A stretch of DNA of 6,347 nt from Lysobacteraceae bacterium (GCA_011682665.1 JAACEG010000083.1:1-6347), one strand, 5' to 3'. Shown: positions 1-5,483, counted from the first letter of the stretch. Made by a program: numbers and translations. The notes: generated by a model from the sequence alone, not told the origin.

Positions 1-20
1 TATTTTTTAACTAAAACAAA

Positions 21-176
21 ATGAGCGGGGCTGGAGGTTTTATAAAAAAGTTTTTAAATTTTACTTGGAGGGAGTTCATTTATGGCGGGCATTTAACTGC
101 CTTAGGGGCGTCCAGCGTTGTCTTTACCGTTGCTATTTTATTAGATATCCCAGTCGGCTGGGATTTTTTGGTTTGA
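21..176 (+). pseudogene. N-terminal remnant of a UbiA-like prenyltransferase (51 codons)
   Basis: A short reading frame starts at ATG 21, the only ATG start available because an in-frame TAA lies at 12-14, and ends at TGA 174-176. The protein contains F-T-W-R-E-F-I-Y-G-G-H-L at about residues 14-25. A hydrophobic helix and W-D-F-L-V follow at residues 31-51. From memory of the family this looks like the extreme N-terminus of UbiA-superfamily membrane prenyltransferases found in Patescibacteria. It lacks everything after the first membrane helix, including both Asp-rich prenyl-diphosphate-binding motifs, so it cannot be an active enzyme. UbiA proteins are normally near 280-300 residues. The frame after the TGA stays open and runs into the methyltransferase, so the 3' part of the original gene was probably deleted when the downstream genes arrived. 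No Shine-Dalgarno site precedes the start. Alternatively it is a real small membrane protein. The family call rests on recall, not on a search. Confidence 0.42.
147..169 (+). terminator. terminator-like hairpin inside the end of the prenyltransferase remnant
   Basis: The perfect 7-bp stem ATCCCAG (147-153) / CTGGGAT (158-164) has a TCGG loop, and T164-T169 forms a U-tract. This is the form of a rho-independent terminator. It overlaps codons for D-I-P-V-G-W-D-F of the remnant, so it may be a coincidence of coding sequence. If it works, it would separate upstream transcription from the methyltransferase. Confidence 0.4.
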
Positions 177-194
177 AGGTTTATTTTTTATATT

Positions 195-1028
195 ATGATT
201 AAAAATAAAGAAATAATTCAATATTATCAGGATTGTGATAATTCCTATCAGCATTGGGGCATACATGAAATATACGAGATGCATTATGGATATTGGGATA
301 AAACTGTTAAGGGTCATAGTGATTCATTGATAAGGATGAACTATTTTTTAAGCGAGGAAATGAGAATAAATACCAAAGACAAAATTTTGGATGCTGGTTG
401 CGGAGTTGGAGCGGCATCTCTTTGGCTGGCAAAGCAATATGGCAATATTGAAATAGTAGGGATAAATATTTCAAAAATGCAGATAGATAAAGCTAATTCT
501 TTTGCTAAGAAACTTAGGATTAATAATAGGGTGAGATTTTTGAAGAGAAATTATTTAAATACGGGTTTTGCTGATGAAAGTTTTGATATAGTGTTTGCTA
601 TTGAGAGCGTGTGTCATACTGAAAATAAAAATGACTTTATCAAAGAAGCTTATAGAATATTAAAGCCAGACGGCAAATTAATATTAAGTGATTATTTTTT
701 AATAAAAAACAATCTTAGTAAGTTTGAAAAAAGAATAATGAGATTATATTTAAATGGATGGACGATTCCCAATTTGGCGCGCAAAGAAAATTTTTTTAAA
801 GGATTAGAAATGTCTGGATTTAAAAGTATAAAATGTTCAGATAAAACAGTTAATATTTTACCTTCATCAAAAATTATGTTCAAAAAAGGATGTTCCGGAT
901 TGTTGTTTGACAAAATTATTAAGCGCAAAAATAAAGTGCAATATGCAAATACCATAACCTGTTTTTTCCAGTATGTTGCTCTCAAAATGAAACTTTGGAG
1001 GTATCTGGTATTCTATGCGGAGAAGTAG
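195..1028 (+). CDS. class I SAM-dependent methyltransferase, sterol/tocopherol/prenyl-diphosphate C-methyltransferase type
   Basis: This 277-residue protein has a Rossmann-type methyltransferase core. Motif I, which binds SAM, is D-A-G-C-G-V-G at residues 66-72. The post-I strand is V-G-I-N-I-S at 88-93, followed by K-M-Q. Motif II is F-D-I-V-F-A-I-E-S-V at 130-139, followed by C-H, and motif III is L-K-P-D-G-K-L at 156-162. The N-terminal stretch with Y-Y and H-Y-G-Y-W-D (residues 10-35), the E-S-V-C-H segment, and the C-terminal Q-Y-V-A-L-K...L-W-R-Y-L-V-F-Y-A-E-K fit methyltransferases acting on terpenoid or sterol-like lipids (sterol C24, gamma-tocopherol, geranyl diphosphate C2) better than UbiE. 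The substrate cannot be read from sequence. The terpene-synthase-like gene 52 bases downstream and the prenyl diphosphate synthase farther on make an isoprenoid substrate the best guess. The nearest purine-rich site, GAAGG at 175-179, is too far upstream to be a normal ribosome-binding site. Confidence 0.85.
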   Translation: MIKNKEIIQYYQDCDNSYQHWGIHEIYEMHYGYWDKTVKGHSDSLIRMNYFLSEEMRINTKDKILDAGCGVGAASLWLAKQYGNIEIVGINISKMQIDKANSFAKKLRINNRVRFLKRNYLNTGFADESFDIVFAIESVCHTENKNDFIKEAYRILKPDGKLILSDYFLIKNNLSKFEKRIMRLYLNGWTIPNLARKENFFKGLEMSGFKSIKCSDKTVNILPSSKIMFKKGCSGLLFDKIIKRKNKVQYANTITCFFQYVALKMKLWRYLVFYAEK

Positions 1029-1080
1029 ATGAATATAAAAGTCGTATTATTACAATTCAGGCAATTTAAATAATTATATT

Positions 1081-2070
1081 ATGAAAATGAAAATTGAACA
1101 AATTTTAGGACAAATTAACCCAAAAACAACAAAAAGTGAAGTTGAAAAAATAAAGAAAGTGACGCTTCCGAAAGAATTGCAAGAATGGGTTGAAGAATAC
1201 AAAAAAGTTGAAGGGGAGAGAGACGATTTTGTTTGGAAGTGGGTTTATGGTAATTCTGAAATGATGATTCTTTCTTCTGTGAAGAAAGAATATAGGAAAT
1301 CTGTACGGGAAATAAGATTTTTAATAGTTATGTTTGTAGTACTAGTAGATGATATAGCCGATAAACATAAGAATAGCAAAATTTTAAAAGAATTGTTAAA
1401 GGTGCCTTTCTATAAATCTTGTATAAAATTTAATCAATTAAATGAAAAGGAAAAAAGGTATGTTAAATTTGTAATTAAAGTTTGGAGTAGTATTAGAAAT
1501 ATACATAAGAAATATCCAAGATACAATGAATTTAAGGAAATTATAGAATTTGATATAAAACAACTTTTAAATGCAATGGAGTATGCTTATTTAGTTAATA
1601 AGAATAATTATTTGATTAATGATGTGGAATATAATATTTATTTTTCCCATAATATGCAAATAGTCGTTGATTTAATGATTGATTTATGTTGCTCATTAAA
1701 ATTTGATGTAAAAGAATTGCGCGAAATTAGAAAAGTTTTTTTATATGCTCAACGAATGGCAAGAATTGGAAACTGGATAACTACATGGGAAAGAGAAATA
1801 GAAGAAGAGGATTTTACTAGTGGTGTTTTTGCATATGCATTAAAGCATAAAATTATTTATGTAGAAGATGTTAGAAAAGCTAATAAGACGAGATTAATTG
1901 AAAAGATTAAAAAATCAAATATAGAAGAAGAATTTTTAAAAGAATGGGAGGATAACTATTGTAAAATAAAAAGAATAGGTAAAGATATAAAAACAATAAA
2001 GATTAATGATATTCTAACTTCTTTAGAGAAATTAATTTTTGCACATTTCACGAGTAGAGGTTATAAATAA
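1081..2070 (+). CDS. class I terpene synthase-like protein (DDxxD and NSE motifs)
   Basis: The 329-residue protein is predicted to be all-helical, soluble and without a signal peptide. A hydrophobic helix ends in V-L-V-D-D-I-A-D, giving the first Asp-rich motif at residues 90-94. At 231-239 the stretch N-W-I-T-T-W-E-R-E matches the second motif N-D-(L/I)-x-(S/T)-x-x-x-E at the metal ligands N231, T235 and E239. Order and spacing (about 140 residues) are those of class I terpene cyclases, which bind a trinuclear Mg cluster and ionise a prenyl diphosphate. Its length also fits bacterial mono/sesqui/diterpene cyclases. A late S-R-G-Y (325-328) could be a counterpart of the C-terminal RY pair, but that is uncertain. 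The usual Asp after N in the second motif is Trp here. No family name is certain and no product is claimed. The gene is very AT-rich compared with the genes to its right and has no Shine-Dalgarno site. ATG 1087 is a possible alternative start. Confidence 0.68.
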   Translation: MKMKIEQILGQINPKTTKSEVEKIKKVTLPKELQEWVEEYKKVEGERDDFVWKWVYGNSEMMILSSVKKEYRKSVREIRFLIVMFVVLVDDIADKHKNSKILKELLKVPFYKSCIKFNQLNEKEKRYVKFVIKVWSSIRNIHKKYPRYNEFKEIIEFDIKQLLNAMEYAYLVNKNNYLINDVEYNIYFSHNMQIVVDLMIDLCCSLKFDVKELREIRKVFLYAQRMARIGNWITTWEREIEEEDFTSGVFAYALKHKIIYVEDVRKANKTRLIEKIKKSNIEEEFLKEWEDNYCKIKRIGKDIKTIKINDILTSLEKLIFAHFTSRGYK

Positions 2071-2072
2071 TA

Positions 2073-2837
2073 ATGCTTATGATTTATATTTTTGACATTG
2101 AGACATACAATTTATTGAATAAAGTACTTCTTTTTGTAGTTATTATATTAAGTGTATGGATAGGAAGTTGGGTTTATTTAAACAATAAAACAAAAAATGA
2201 AAATAAATTATTTCTCTTAATGAGTATTTTTATTATCTTATGGCCAACTTTTGGTTATTTGACATATTTTTCAACTCAAGTGCCTTTGGCTATTTTTTGG
2301 GCTAAATTGGCTTATGCAGCTGCTTCTTTATTTACAGCTGTTTTTTATTTTTTCTTCATCTTTTTTTTAAAAGAAGAAAAAAAATTTAAGATTTTTAATA
2401 TTTTTGTTCTAATAAATGGTGTTTTTTTCGTCATTTTATCTCTTTTCACTGATCTTGTTATTAAAGATATGACAATTAAAGAGATTGGCGTAGATCCTGT
2501 TTTTTCTTATGGAACTTATCTATTGTATATATATGCATTTGCAGTTTATATTTTTATTTTGTTTCGGTTATATATTAACTACCTTATTCTCCCTAAAAAA
2601 AAGAAAATAATGATTCAATATTTTTTTATAGGGACATCAATTTTTCTAATATTAAACACTGTCTTTAATATAATTTTGCCTATCGTAAGAGGTAATTTTG
2701 AACTTCATCAGTTTGGTAATTATGCTACCATTTTCTTTCTTATCTTCACCGCCTACGCCATTACCAAACACAATCTAATGGGCATTAAAACTCTTTTAAC
2801 TCAAACCTTAATAGTTGTTATTGCTATTATTCTCTGA
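2073..2837 (+). CDS. histidine kinase fragment 1: seven-helix membrane sensor region
   Basis: This 254-residue fragment is almost entirely membrane. Seven hydrophobic segments can be placed at about residues 17-37, 45-64, 74-99, 107-129, 145-169, 180-203 and 213-231. Short lysine-rich loops separate them, for example K-K-K-K near 175-178. The layout matches the seven-helix N-terminal sensor region known from many bacterial histidine kinases, and the closing A-Y-A-I-T-K-H-N-L-M-G-I-K (228-239) is typical of the link from that region to the kinase. The frame ends at TGA 2835 in the middle of a further hydrophobic helix, and the homologous sequence carries on in the next frame. The ligand is unknown. 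The DNA is strongly T-rich, partly because membrane codons are. Confidence 0.7.
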   Translation: MLMIYIFDIETYNLLNKVLLFVVIILSVWIGSWVYLNNKTKNENKLFLLMSIFIILWPTFGYLTYFSTQVPLAIFWAKLAYAAASLFTAVFYFFFIFFLKEEKKFKIFNIFVLINGVFFVILSLFTDLVIKDMTIKEIGVDPVFSYGTYLLYIYAFAVYIFILFRLYINYLILPKKKKIMIQYFFIGTSIFLILNTVFNIILPIVRGNFELHQFGNYATIFFLIFTAYAITKHNLMGIKTLLTQTLIVVIAIIL

Positions 2838-3366
2838 CATCTTTATTTTGTCAGATAATTTAACAATGCAATTGTTGAAAGCGGGGATTTTAGTGGCGTT
2901 TTTATATTTCAGCCGGGGGATGGTTGAAAGCGTTAAAAAAGAAAAAAAAGCGCGGGAAGAAGTTGAAAAATTAAATCTGAAATTAAAAAAAGCAAATCAA
3001 AAATTGAAGGAACTTGTGGAAGTGAAAAATGAATTTCTGCACATTACTTCGCATCAGCTTAGAACTCCGCTGACGGCGATAAGAGGAATGGTTTCTATGT
3101 GGTACGAAGGCAGTTTTGATCATTTATCCAAAAGAAAAAAGAAAGAAATGTTAAAGAATATATGCATTAGCGCCGAACGGCTTAATAATATCACAAACGA
3201 TATGCTTAATTCCATTGAGCTTGAAGGAGGAGTTTTTAAATTTCAGTTTAAACAGCTGTCTTTAGAAAAAATTATTAAAGAATCAATAAATATTCTAAAG
3301 TTTAATTTTAATAAAAAGGGTCTTTATATAAATTTTGACACGAAAGCGGGGAATGCTTACAATTGA
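2815..3366 (+). CDS. histidine kinase fragment 2: last membrane helix, coiled linker and HisKA
   Basis: The frame opens at a nominal TTG but probably has no start of its own. It is the continuation of fragment 1 after a one-base shift. It encodes the last membrane helices (about residues 1-33), then a charged coiled-coil linker rich in K and E (about 40-70). The HisKA dimerisation domain follows, with H-I-T-S-H-Q-L-R-T-P-L at 76-86. The phospho-accepting histidine is residue 80, encoded by CAT 3052-3054. The second dimerisation helix with E-R-L-N-N-I-T-N-D-M-L (121-131) follows. The frame ends at TGA 3364, just where the ATP-binding domain begins. The region is visibly less AT-rich than fragment 1. 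Confidence 0.7.
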   Translation: MLLLLFSDIFILSDNLTMQLLKAGILVAFLYFSRGMVESVKKEKKAREEVEKLNLKLKKANQKLKELVEVKNEFLHITSHQLRTPLTAIRGMVSMWYEGSFDHLSKRKKKEMLKNICISAERLNNITNDMLNSIELEGGVFKFQFKQLSLEKIIKESINILKFNFNKKGLYINFDTKAGNAYN

Positions 3367-3712
3367 AGCTGAACCAAATTATGCCAGGCAAATATTTTTA
3401 AACTTGATTGATAATGCGTGCAAGTATACAAATAAGGGCGGAGTGGATATAAGCGCGAGGAAAAATGGCAAATACGCGGAAATTATCATAAAAGATACCG
3501 GAATAGGCGTGAGTAAAGGAGACCAAAAAAAGATTTTTCAAAAATTTACAAGAAGCAAAGAAGCGGTAATTGAAAATGCGGCGGGAAGCGGATTGGGATT
3601 ATTTATAGTTGAAAAAATTATTAAAGCGCATTACGGGAAAATTGAATTTTTCAGTGAAGGTAAAGGCAAAGGTTCAACAGTAAAAGTGTATTTGCCTATT
3701 AAACAGGAATAG
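3335..3712 (+). CDS. histidine kinase fragment 3: HATPase_c ATP-binding domain
   Basis: This frame supplies the catalytic ATP-binding domain. The N box is N-L-I-D-N-A-C-K-Y-T (residues 23-32, Mg ligand N27). The G1 box is D-T-G-I-G-V (54-59), the F box is I-F-Q-K-F-T-R (67-73) and the G2 box is G-S-G-L-G-L (84-89). The C-terminus, K-G-S-T-V-K-V-Y-L-P, is the normal end of the fold. The first few codons are out-of-frame read from fragment 2. Homology starts around L-T-I-E-A-E-P (residues 8-14). If one G of the GGGG run at 3348-3351 is removed, fragment 2 reads straight into this domain as D-T-K-A-G-M-L-T-I-E-A-E-P. It overlaps fragment 2 by 32 bases and cannot work on its own. Confidence 0.72.
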   Translation: MTRKRGMLTIEAEPNYARQIFLNLIDNACKYTNKGGVDISARKNGKYAEIIIKDTGIGVSKGDQKKIFQKFTRSKEAVIENAAGSGLGLFIVEKIIKAHYGKIEFFSEGKGKGSTVKVYLPIKQE

Positions 3713-3731
3713 ATTATAAATTTTTCACTTA

Positions 3732-3933
3732 TGTCATTCTGAACTTGTTTCAGAACCTGCTATATTTTAACTTTTACTATTTATACTATTCGTTCATCCG
3801 CAATGCAAATTATCTTTCTATGATAATATAATAATATAGCTTATTGTATTTTCAGTTTATTCAAAGCTTCAGTGATTTGTAGCTTTGATTAGATATAAGA
3901 GAAAATAGATTCTGAAACAAGTTCAGAATGACA
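3732..3933. repeat. 202-bp REP/MITE-like element with 24-bp perfect inverted ends
   Basis: The left end (3732-3755) is the exact reverse complement of the right end (3910-3933). The outermost bases are TGTCAT and ATGACA. Each arm is itself a small hairpin: in the left arm TTCTGAA (3737-3743) pairs with TTCAGAA (3749-3755) around CTTGT. The interior is AT-rich, has no gene, and holds one more 8-bp hairpin, TCAAAGCT (3861-3868) with AGCTTTGA (3881-3888). This is the layout of paired inverted REP palindromes or of a short non-autonomous element. Sequences of this kind (TGTCATTCTGAA...) are common intergenic repeats in several bacterial groups. No obvious target duplication was seen. Confidence 0.7.
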
Positions 3934-3954
3934 AAATCTTTACAATAACAAGCA

Positions 3955-3961
3955 AGAAGGG
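3955..3961 (+). promoter_or_regulatory. Shine-Dalgarno site supporting a TTG start
   Basis: AGAAGGG lies five bases upstream of TTG 3967 but about 23 bases upstream of the first ATG (3985). Its spacing therefore favours the TTG as the start of the prenyl diphosphate synthase. It is the clearest ribosome-binding site in the window. Confidence 0.5.
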
Positions 3962-3966
3962 ATCAA

Positions 3967-5058
3967 TTGATAATAATAACCTATATGCTAGAAGAAGATT
4001 TATTGCTTAAACTAAAAAATGAAACAGAAAAAGAATTAAGTGGATTTTTTGACGATAAAATAAAGCAAGTCGAGAAGCAAAAAAAACCAAAAGAATTTTT
4101 GGAGATAACTAAAAATTTGAAAAAGTTTGTTTTAAGCGGCGGAAAAAGAATTCGTCCAATTCTTTTTCATTGCGGATATTTCATTGCCAATGGCAGAAAA
4201 AAGGCGGATATTCTTAAAGCGTCAATTTCAATTGAGTTGATTCATTCATATCTTTTAATTCACGATGATATTATTGATAGGGATAATTTCAGGCACAATG
4301 ATTTGTCAATGCATTGCCGGTATGAAAAAAGGTATGAAGGATTTTCTGATTATTCTTCTCAAGAGGGGAATAATATGAAGCATTTTGGAATTTCAATGGC
4401 TATCCTCGCGGGTGATTTTGTGTCGTCTTTGGGTTATGAAATTCTGACTAATTCTAATTTTCCGTCTGATTTGAAAATTAAAGCTATTAAAAAATTAAAT
4501 CAAATTATTTCAAACACAATAACCGGCGAGGCGATGGATGTAGCTCTGGCGGAATATCCAGGTGCTGATATGGATGAAGTTATTAAAATGCAGAGATATA
4601 AAACCGCGAAATATACCATTGAAGGACCTCTTCATTTGGGAGCGATTTTAGCCGGAGCGGATAAAAAGTTTCTGGAATCAATAAGCGAATTTGCCATACC
4701 TCTTGGAATTGCTTTTCAAATTCAAGATGACATAGTTGGTGTTTTTGGGAATAAGAAAAGAACAGGGAAACTGGCGGGAGCGGATATTAAGGAGGGAAAG
4801 AAAACACTTTTGTCAATCAAAGCTTTTAAAAAGGCTAATGGAGAACAATTAAAAATATTATCCGAATCATTCGGAAATAAAAATATAGACCGGAATGAAA
4901 TAGACGCTGTTAGAAGAATTATTGAAGAAACAGGATCATTGGAATATTCTTTGAAAAGAATAGAGGATTTGATCAGATTTTCAAAAACGCGGCTTGAGAA
5001 AATGGAAATTTCTGAAAAGTATAAAAAATTTTTGTTGAGATTGACGACTTTATCGTAA
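3967..5058 (+). CDS. trans-polyprenyl diphosphate synthase (geranylgeranyl-type)
   Basis: This enzyme condenses isopentenyl diphosphate with allylic diphosphates to make linear prenyl diphosphates. The 363-residue protein carries the full signature: G-G-K-R-I-R-P at 58-64, and the first Asp-rich motif D-D-I-I-D at 100-104 followed by R-D-N-F-R. It also has G-E-A-M-D at 187-191, the K-T-A motif at 212-214, and the second Asp-rich region Q-I-Q-D-D-I-V-G-V-F-G at 251-261 followed by G-K-L-A-G-A-D-I-K-E-G-K-K-T-L (267-281). Tyr95 lies five residues before the first motif and that motif has no two-residue insertion. In the family this pattern is seen in type I (archaeal-like) geranylgeranyl diphosphate synthases, so C20 is the likely product. 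That is an inference. TTG 3967 is taken as the start because of the nearby Shine-Dalgarno site; ATG 3985 (M-L-E-E-D) is the alternative. Other genes of precursor supply are not in the window. Confidence 0.9.
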   Translation: MIIITYMLEEDLLLKLKNETEKELSGFFDDKIKQVEKQKKPKEFLEITKNLKKFVLSGGKRIRPILFHCGYFIANGRKKADILKASISIELIHSYLLIHDDIIDRDNFRHNDLSMHCRYEKRYEGFSDYSSQEGNNMKHFGISMAILAGDFVSSLGYEILTNSNFPSDLKIKAIKKLNQIISNTITGEAMDVALAEYPGADMDEVIKMQRYKTAKYTIEGPLHLGAILAGADKKFLESISEFAIPLGIAFQIQDDIVGVFGNKKRTGKLAGADIKEGKKTLLSIKAFKKANGEQLKILSESFGNKNIDRNEIDAVRRIIEETGSLEYSLKRIEDLIRFSKTRLEKMEISEKYKKFLLRLTTLS

Positions 5059-5101
5059 AAAGAAAATATTAGATAGGCTTTACTAATTTTCCTATAAATT
5101 C

Positions 5102-5158
5102 TCCTCTCAAGAGAGGAATAATTGATAAAAATCAATAACCCTTATTAATGACTAAGGG
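5102..5158. repeat. three consecutive short hairpins
   Basis: Three separate inverted repeats follow one another within 57 bases: TCCTCTC/GAGAGGA (5102-5108 and 5111-5117), ATTGAT/ATCAAT (5121-5126 and 5131-5136) and CCCTTA/TAAGGG (5139-5144 and 5153-5158). None is followed by a T-run. They may help to stabilise the 3' end of the upstream mRNA, or be remains of an intergenic repeat. Confidence 0.45.
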
Positions 5159-5174
5159 ACTGAAAAACTAAAAG

Positions 5175-5207
5175 CGGATAAGCTGTGGATAGCTTATCTG
5201 TTTTTTT
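5175..5207 (+). terminator. rho-independent terminator after the prenyl diphosphate synthase
   Basis: The stem GATAAGCT (5177-5184) / AGCTTATC (5191-5198) has a 6-base loop and can be extended by G-T and C-G pairs at its base. It is followed by TGTTTTTTT (5199-5207). It separates the isoprenoid/kinase block from the mraZ transcription unit. Confidence 0.8.
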
Positions 5208-5287
5208 GTTGCGTAATTTGGATTTAATTTTATAAAATAGCTTAAATAAGCGGGAAAATGATTTTTTAGAATTTAGGGATGGGTGGT

Positions 5288-5315
5288 TTGACTAATATTG
5301 TAAATGGTGTATAAT
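5288..5315 (+). promoter_or_regulatory. sigma70-type promoter of the mraZ-rsmH operon
   Basis: The -35 box TTGACT (5288-5293) and the perfect -10 box TATAAT (5310-5315) are separated by 16 bases. Transcription should start near 5322, giving a leader of about 160 bases before mraZ. The position directly ahead of the MraZ box is the usual arrangement for this operon. Confidence 0.8.
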
Positions 5316-5334
5316 GGAATTATAGTATAAAAAA

Positions 5335-5349
5335 GTGGGTGAAAGTGGG
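5335..5349 (+). promoter_or_regulatory. MraZ-binding box (two GTGGG direct repeats)
   Basis: GTGGG occurs at 5335-5339 and again at 5345-5349, a 10-base period with a 5-base spacer (TGAAA). MraZ is known to bind tandem TGGG-containing repeats with this spacing near its own promoter. A weak third copy, GTATA, lies in phase at 5325-5329. The site begins about 13 bases after the expected transcription start, so bound MraZ would be placed to repress its own operon. Confidence 0.75.
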
Positions 5350-5440
5350 GAATAGCTAAAATAAATAATATACTTTTGCATACAATGCAGACACAATAGT
5401 TTAATGATTTATAGGTTGATTAAATGTAGAAGGGGATAGA

Positions 5441-5464
5441 TTCTGGAATAAATTCAAAATGACA
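5441..5464 (+). repeat. degenerate single arm of the TGTCAT-type repeat in the mraZ leader
   Basis: This 24-base stretch matches the right arm of the 3732-3933 element at 20 of 24 positions, including the terminal ATGACA. No inverted partner was found nearby. It ends 19 bases before the mraZ ATG, within the transcribed leader, so it may be an eroded remnant of an earlier insertion. Confidence 0.6.
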
Positions 5465-5483
5465 AAAAATTTAAGTGAAGAAT

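Larger units (their letters stand above)
2073..3712 (+). pseudogene. membrane sensor histidine kinase, interrupted by two frameshifts (whole-gene span)
   Basis: Three consecutive reading frames together make one sensor histidine kinase of about 545 residues: an N-terminal multi-helix membrane sensor, a coiled linker, HisKA and HATPase_c. Both breaks need the reading frame to skip one base (one extra base in the DNA, or two missing). The first lies near 2829-2836 and the second near 3348-3355. All catalytic boxes are preserved and no other damage is visible, so the lesions are recent or are sequencing/assembly errors. The gene starts two bases after the terpene-synthase-like stop codon, which suggests co-transcription. 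No response regulator is present in the window. The parts are described in the next three entries. Confidence 0.75.
5059..5483. other. 425-bp intergenic region between the prenyl diphosphate synthase and mraZ
   Basis: No gene was found in this stretch. In order it holds a cluster of three hairpins (5102-5158), a rho-independent terminator (5175-5207) and about 80 bases of AT-rich sequence with nothing recognised. These are followed by the mraZ promoter (5288-5315), two GTGGG operator repeats (5335-5349), an AT-rich leader with a small TGCAT/ATGCA hairpin (5377-5389), and a degenerate single repeat arm (5441-5464). Confidence 0.7.

Noticed and set aside
692..985. A 97-codon frame on the minus strand.
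   Set aside because: It is antisense to the methyltransferase, shows no recognisable motif, and overlaps a well-supported gene completely.
188..1083. The identical ten bases TTATATTATG at the starts of the methyltransferase (188-197) and the terpene-synthase-like gene (1074-1083), as a possible shared leaderless promoter.
   Set aside because: The TATATT ends right at the start codon, too close for a -10 box of a leaderless transcript, and such a match is easily found by chance in AT-rich DNA.
1081..2070. A squalene/phytoene synthase for the terpene-synthase-like gene.
   Set aside because: Those enzymes carry two DxxxD motifs, whereas this protein has one DDxxD and one N-x-x-x-T-x-x-x-E motif, as in terpene cyclases.
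2830..2840. A programmed +1 frameshift in the kinase gene, because CTC TGA C resembles the prfB site CTT TGA C.
   Set aside because: There is no Shine-Dalgarno-like stimulator just upstream, CTC re-pairs poorly in the +1 frame (TCT), and a second unrelated +1 shift is needed later in the same gene.
174..3366. Reading TGA as glycine (as in Gracilibacteria/SR1), since all three broken frames end in TGA while the intact genes end in TAA or TAG.
   Set aside because: The intact conserved genes (methyltransferase, prenyl diphosphate synthase, mraZ) have no in-frame TGA, as would be expected if it coded for glycine. After TGA 2835 the same frame soon meets a TAA, so recoding would not restore the kinase.
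3713..3966. A tRNA or a small gene in the gap between the kinase and the prenyl diphosphate synthase.
   Set aside because: No cloverleaf arms, T-loop sequence or plausible frame were found. The stretch is explained by the inverted-repeat element.
4722..5135. A 137-codon frame on the minus strand.
   Set aside because: It is the antisense of the 3' part of the prenyl diphosphate synthase, and the protein looks like a low-complexity shadow.
5475..5483. GTG 5475 as the start of mraZ.
   Set aside because: M-F-I-G-E-Y at ATG 5484 is the standard family start, and the three extra residues have no support.
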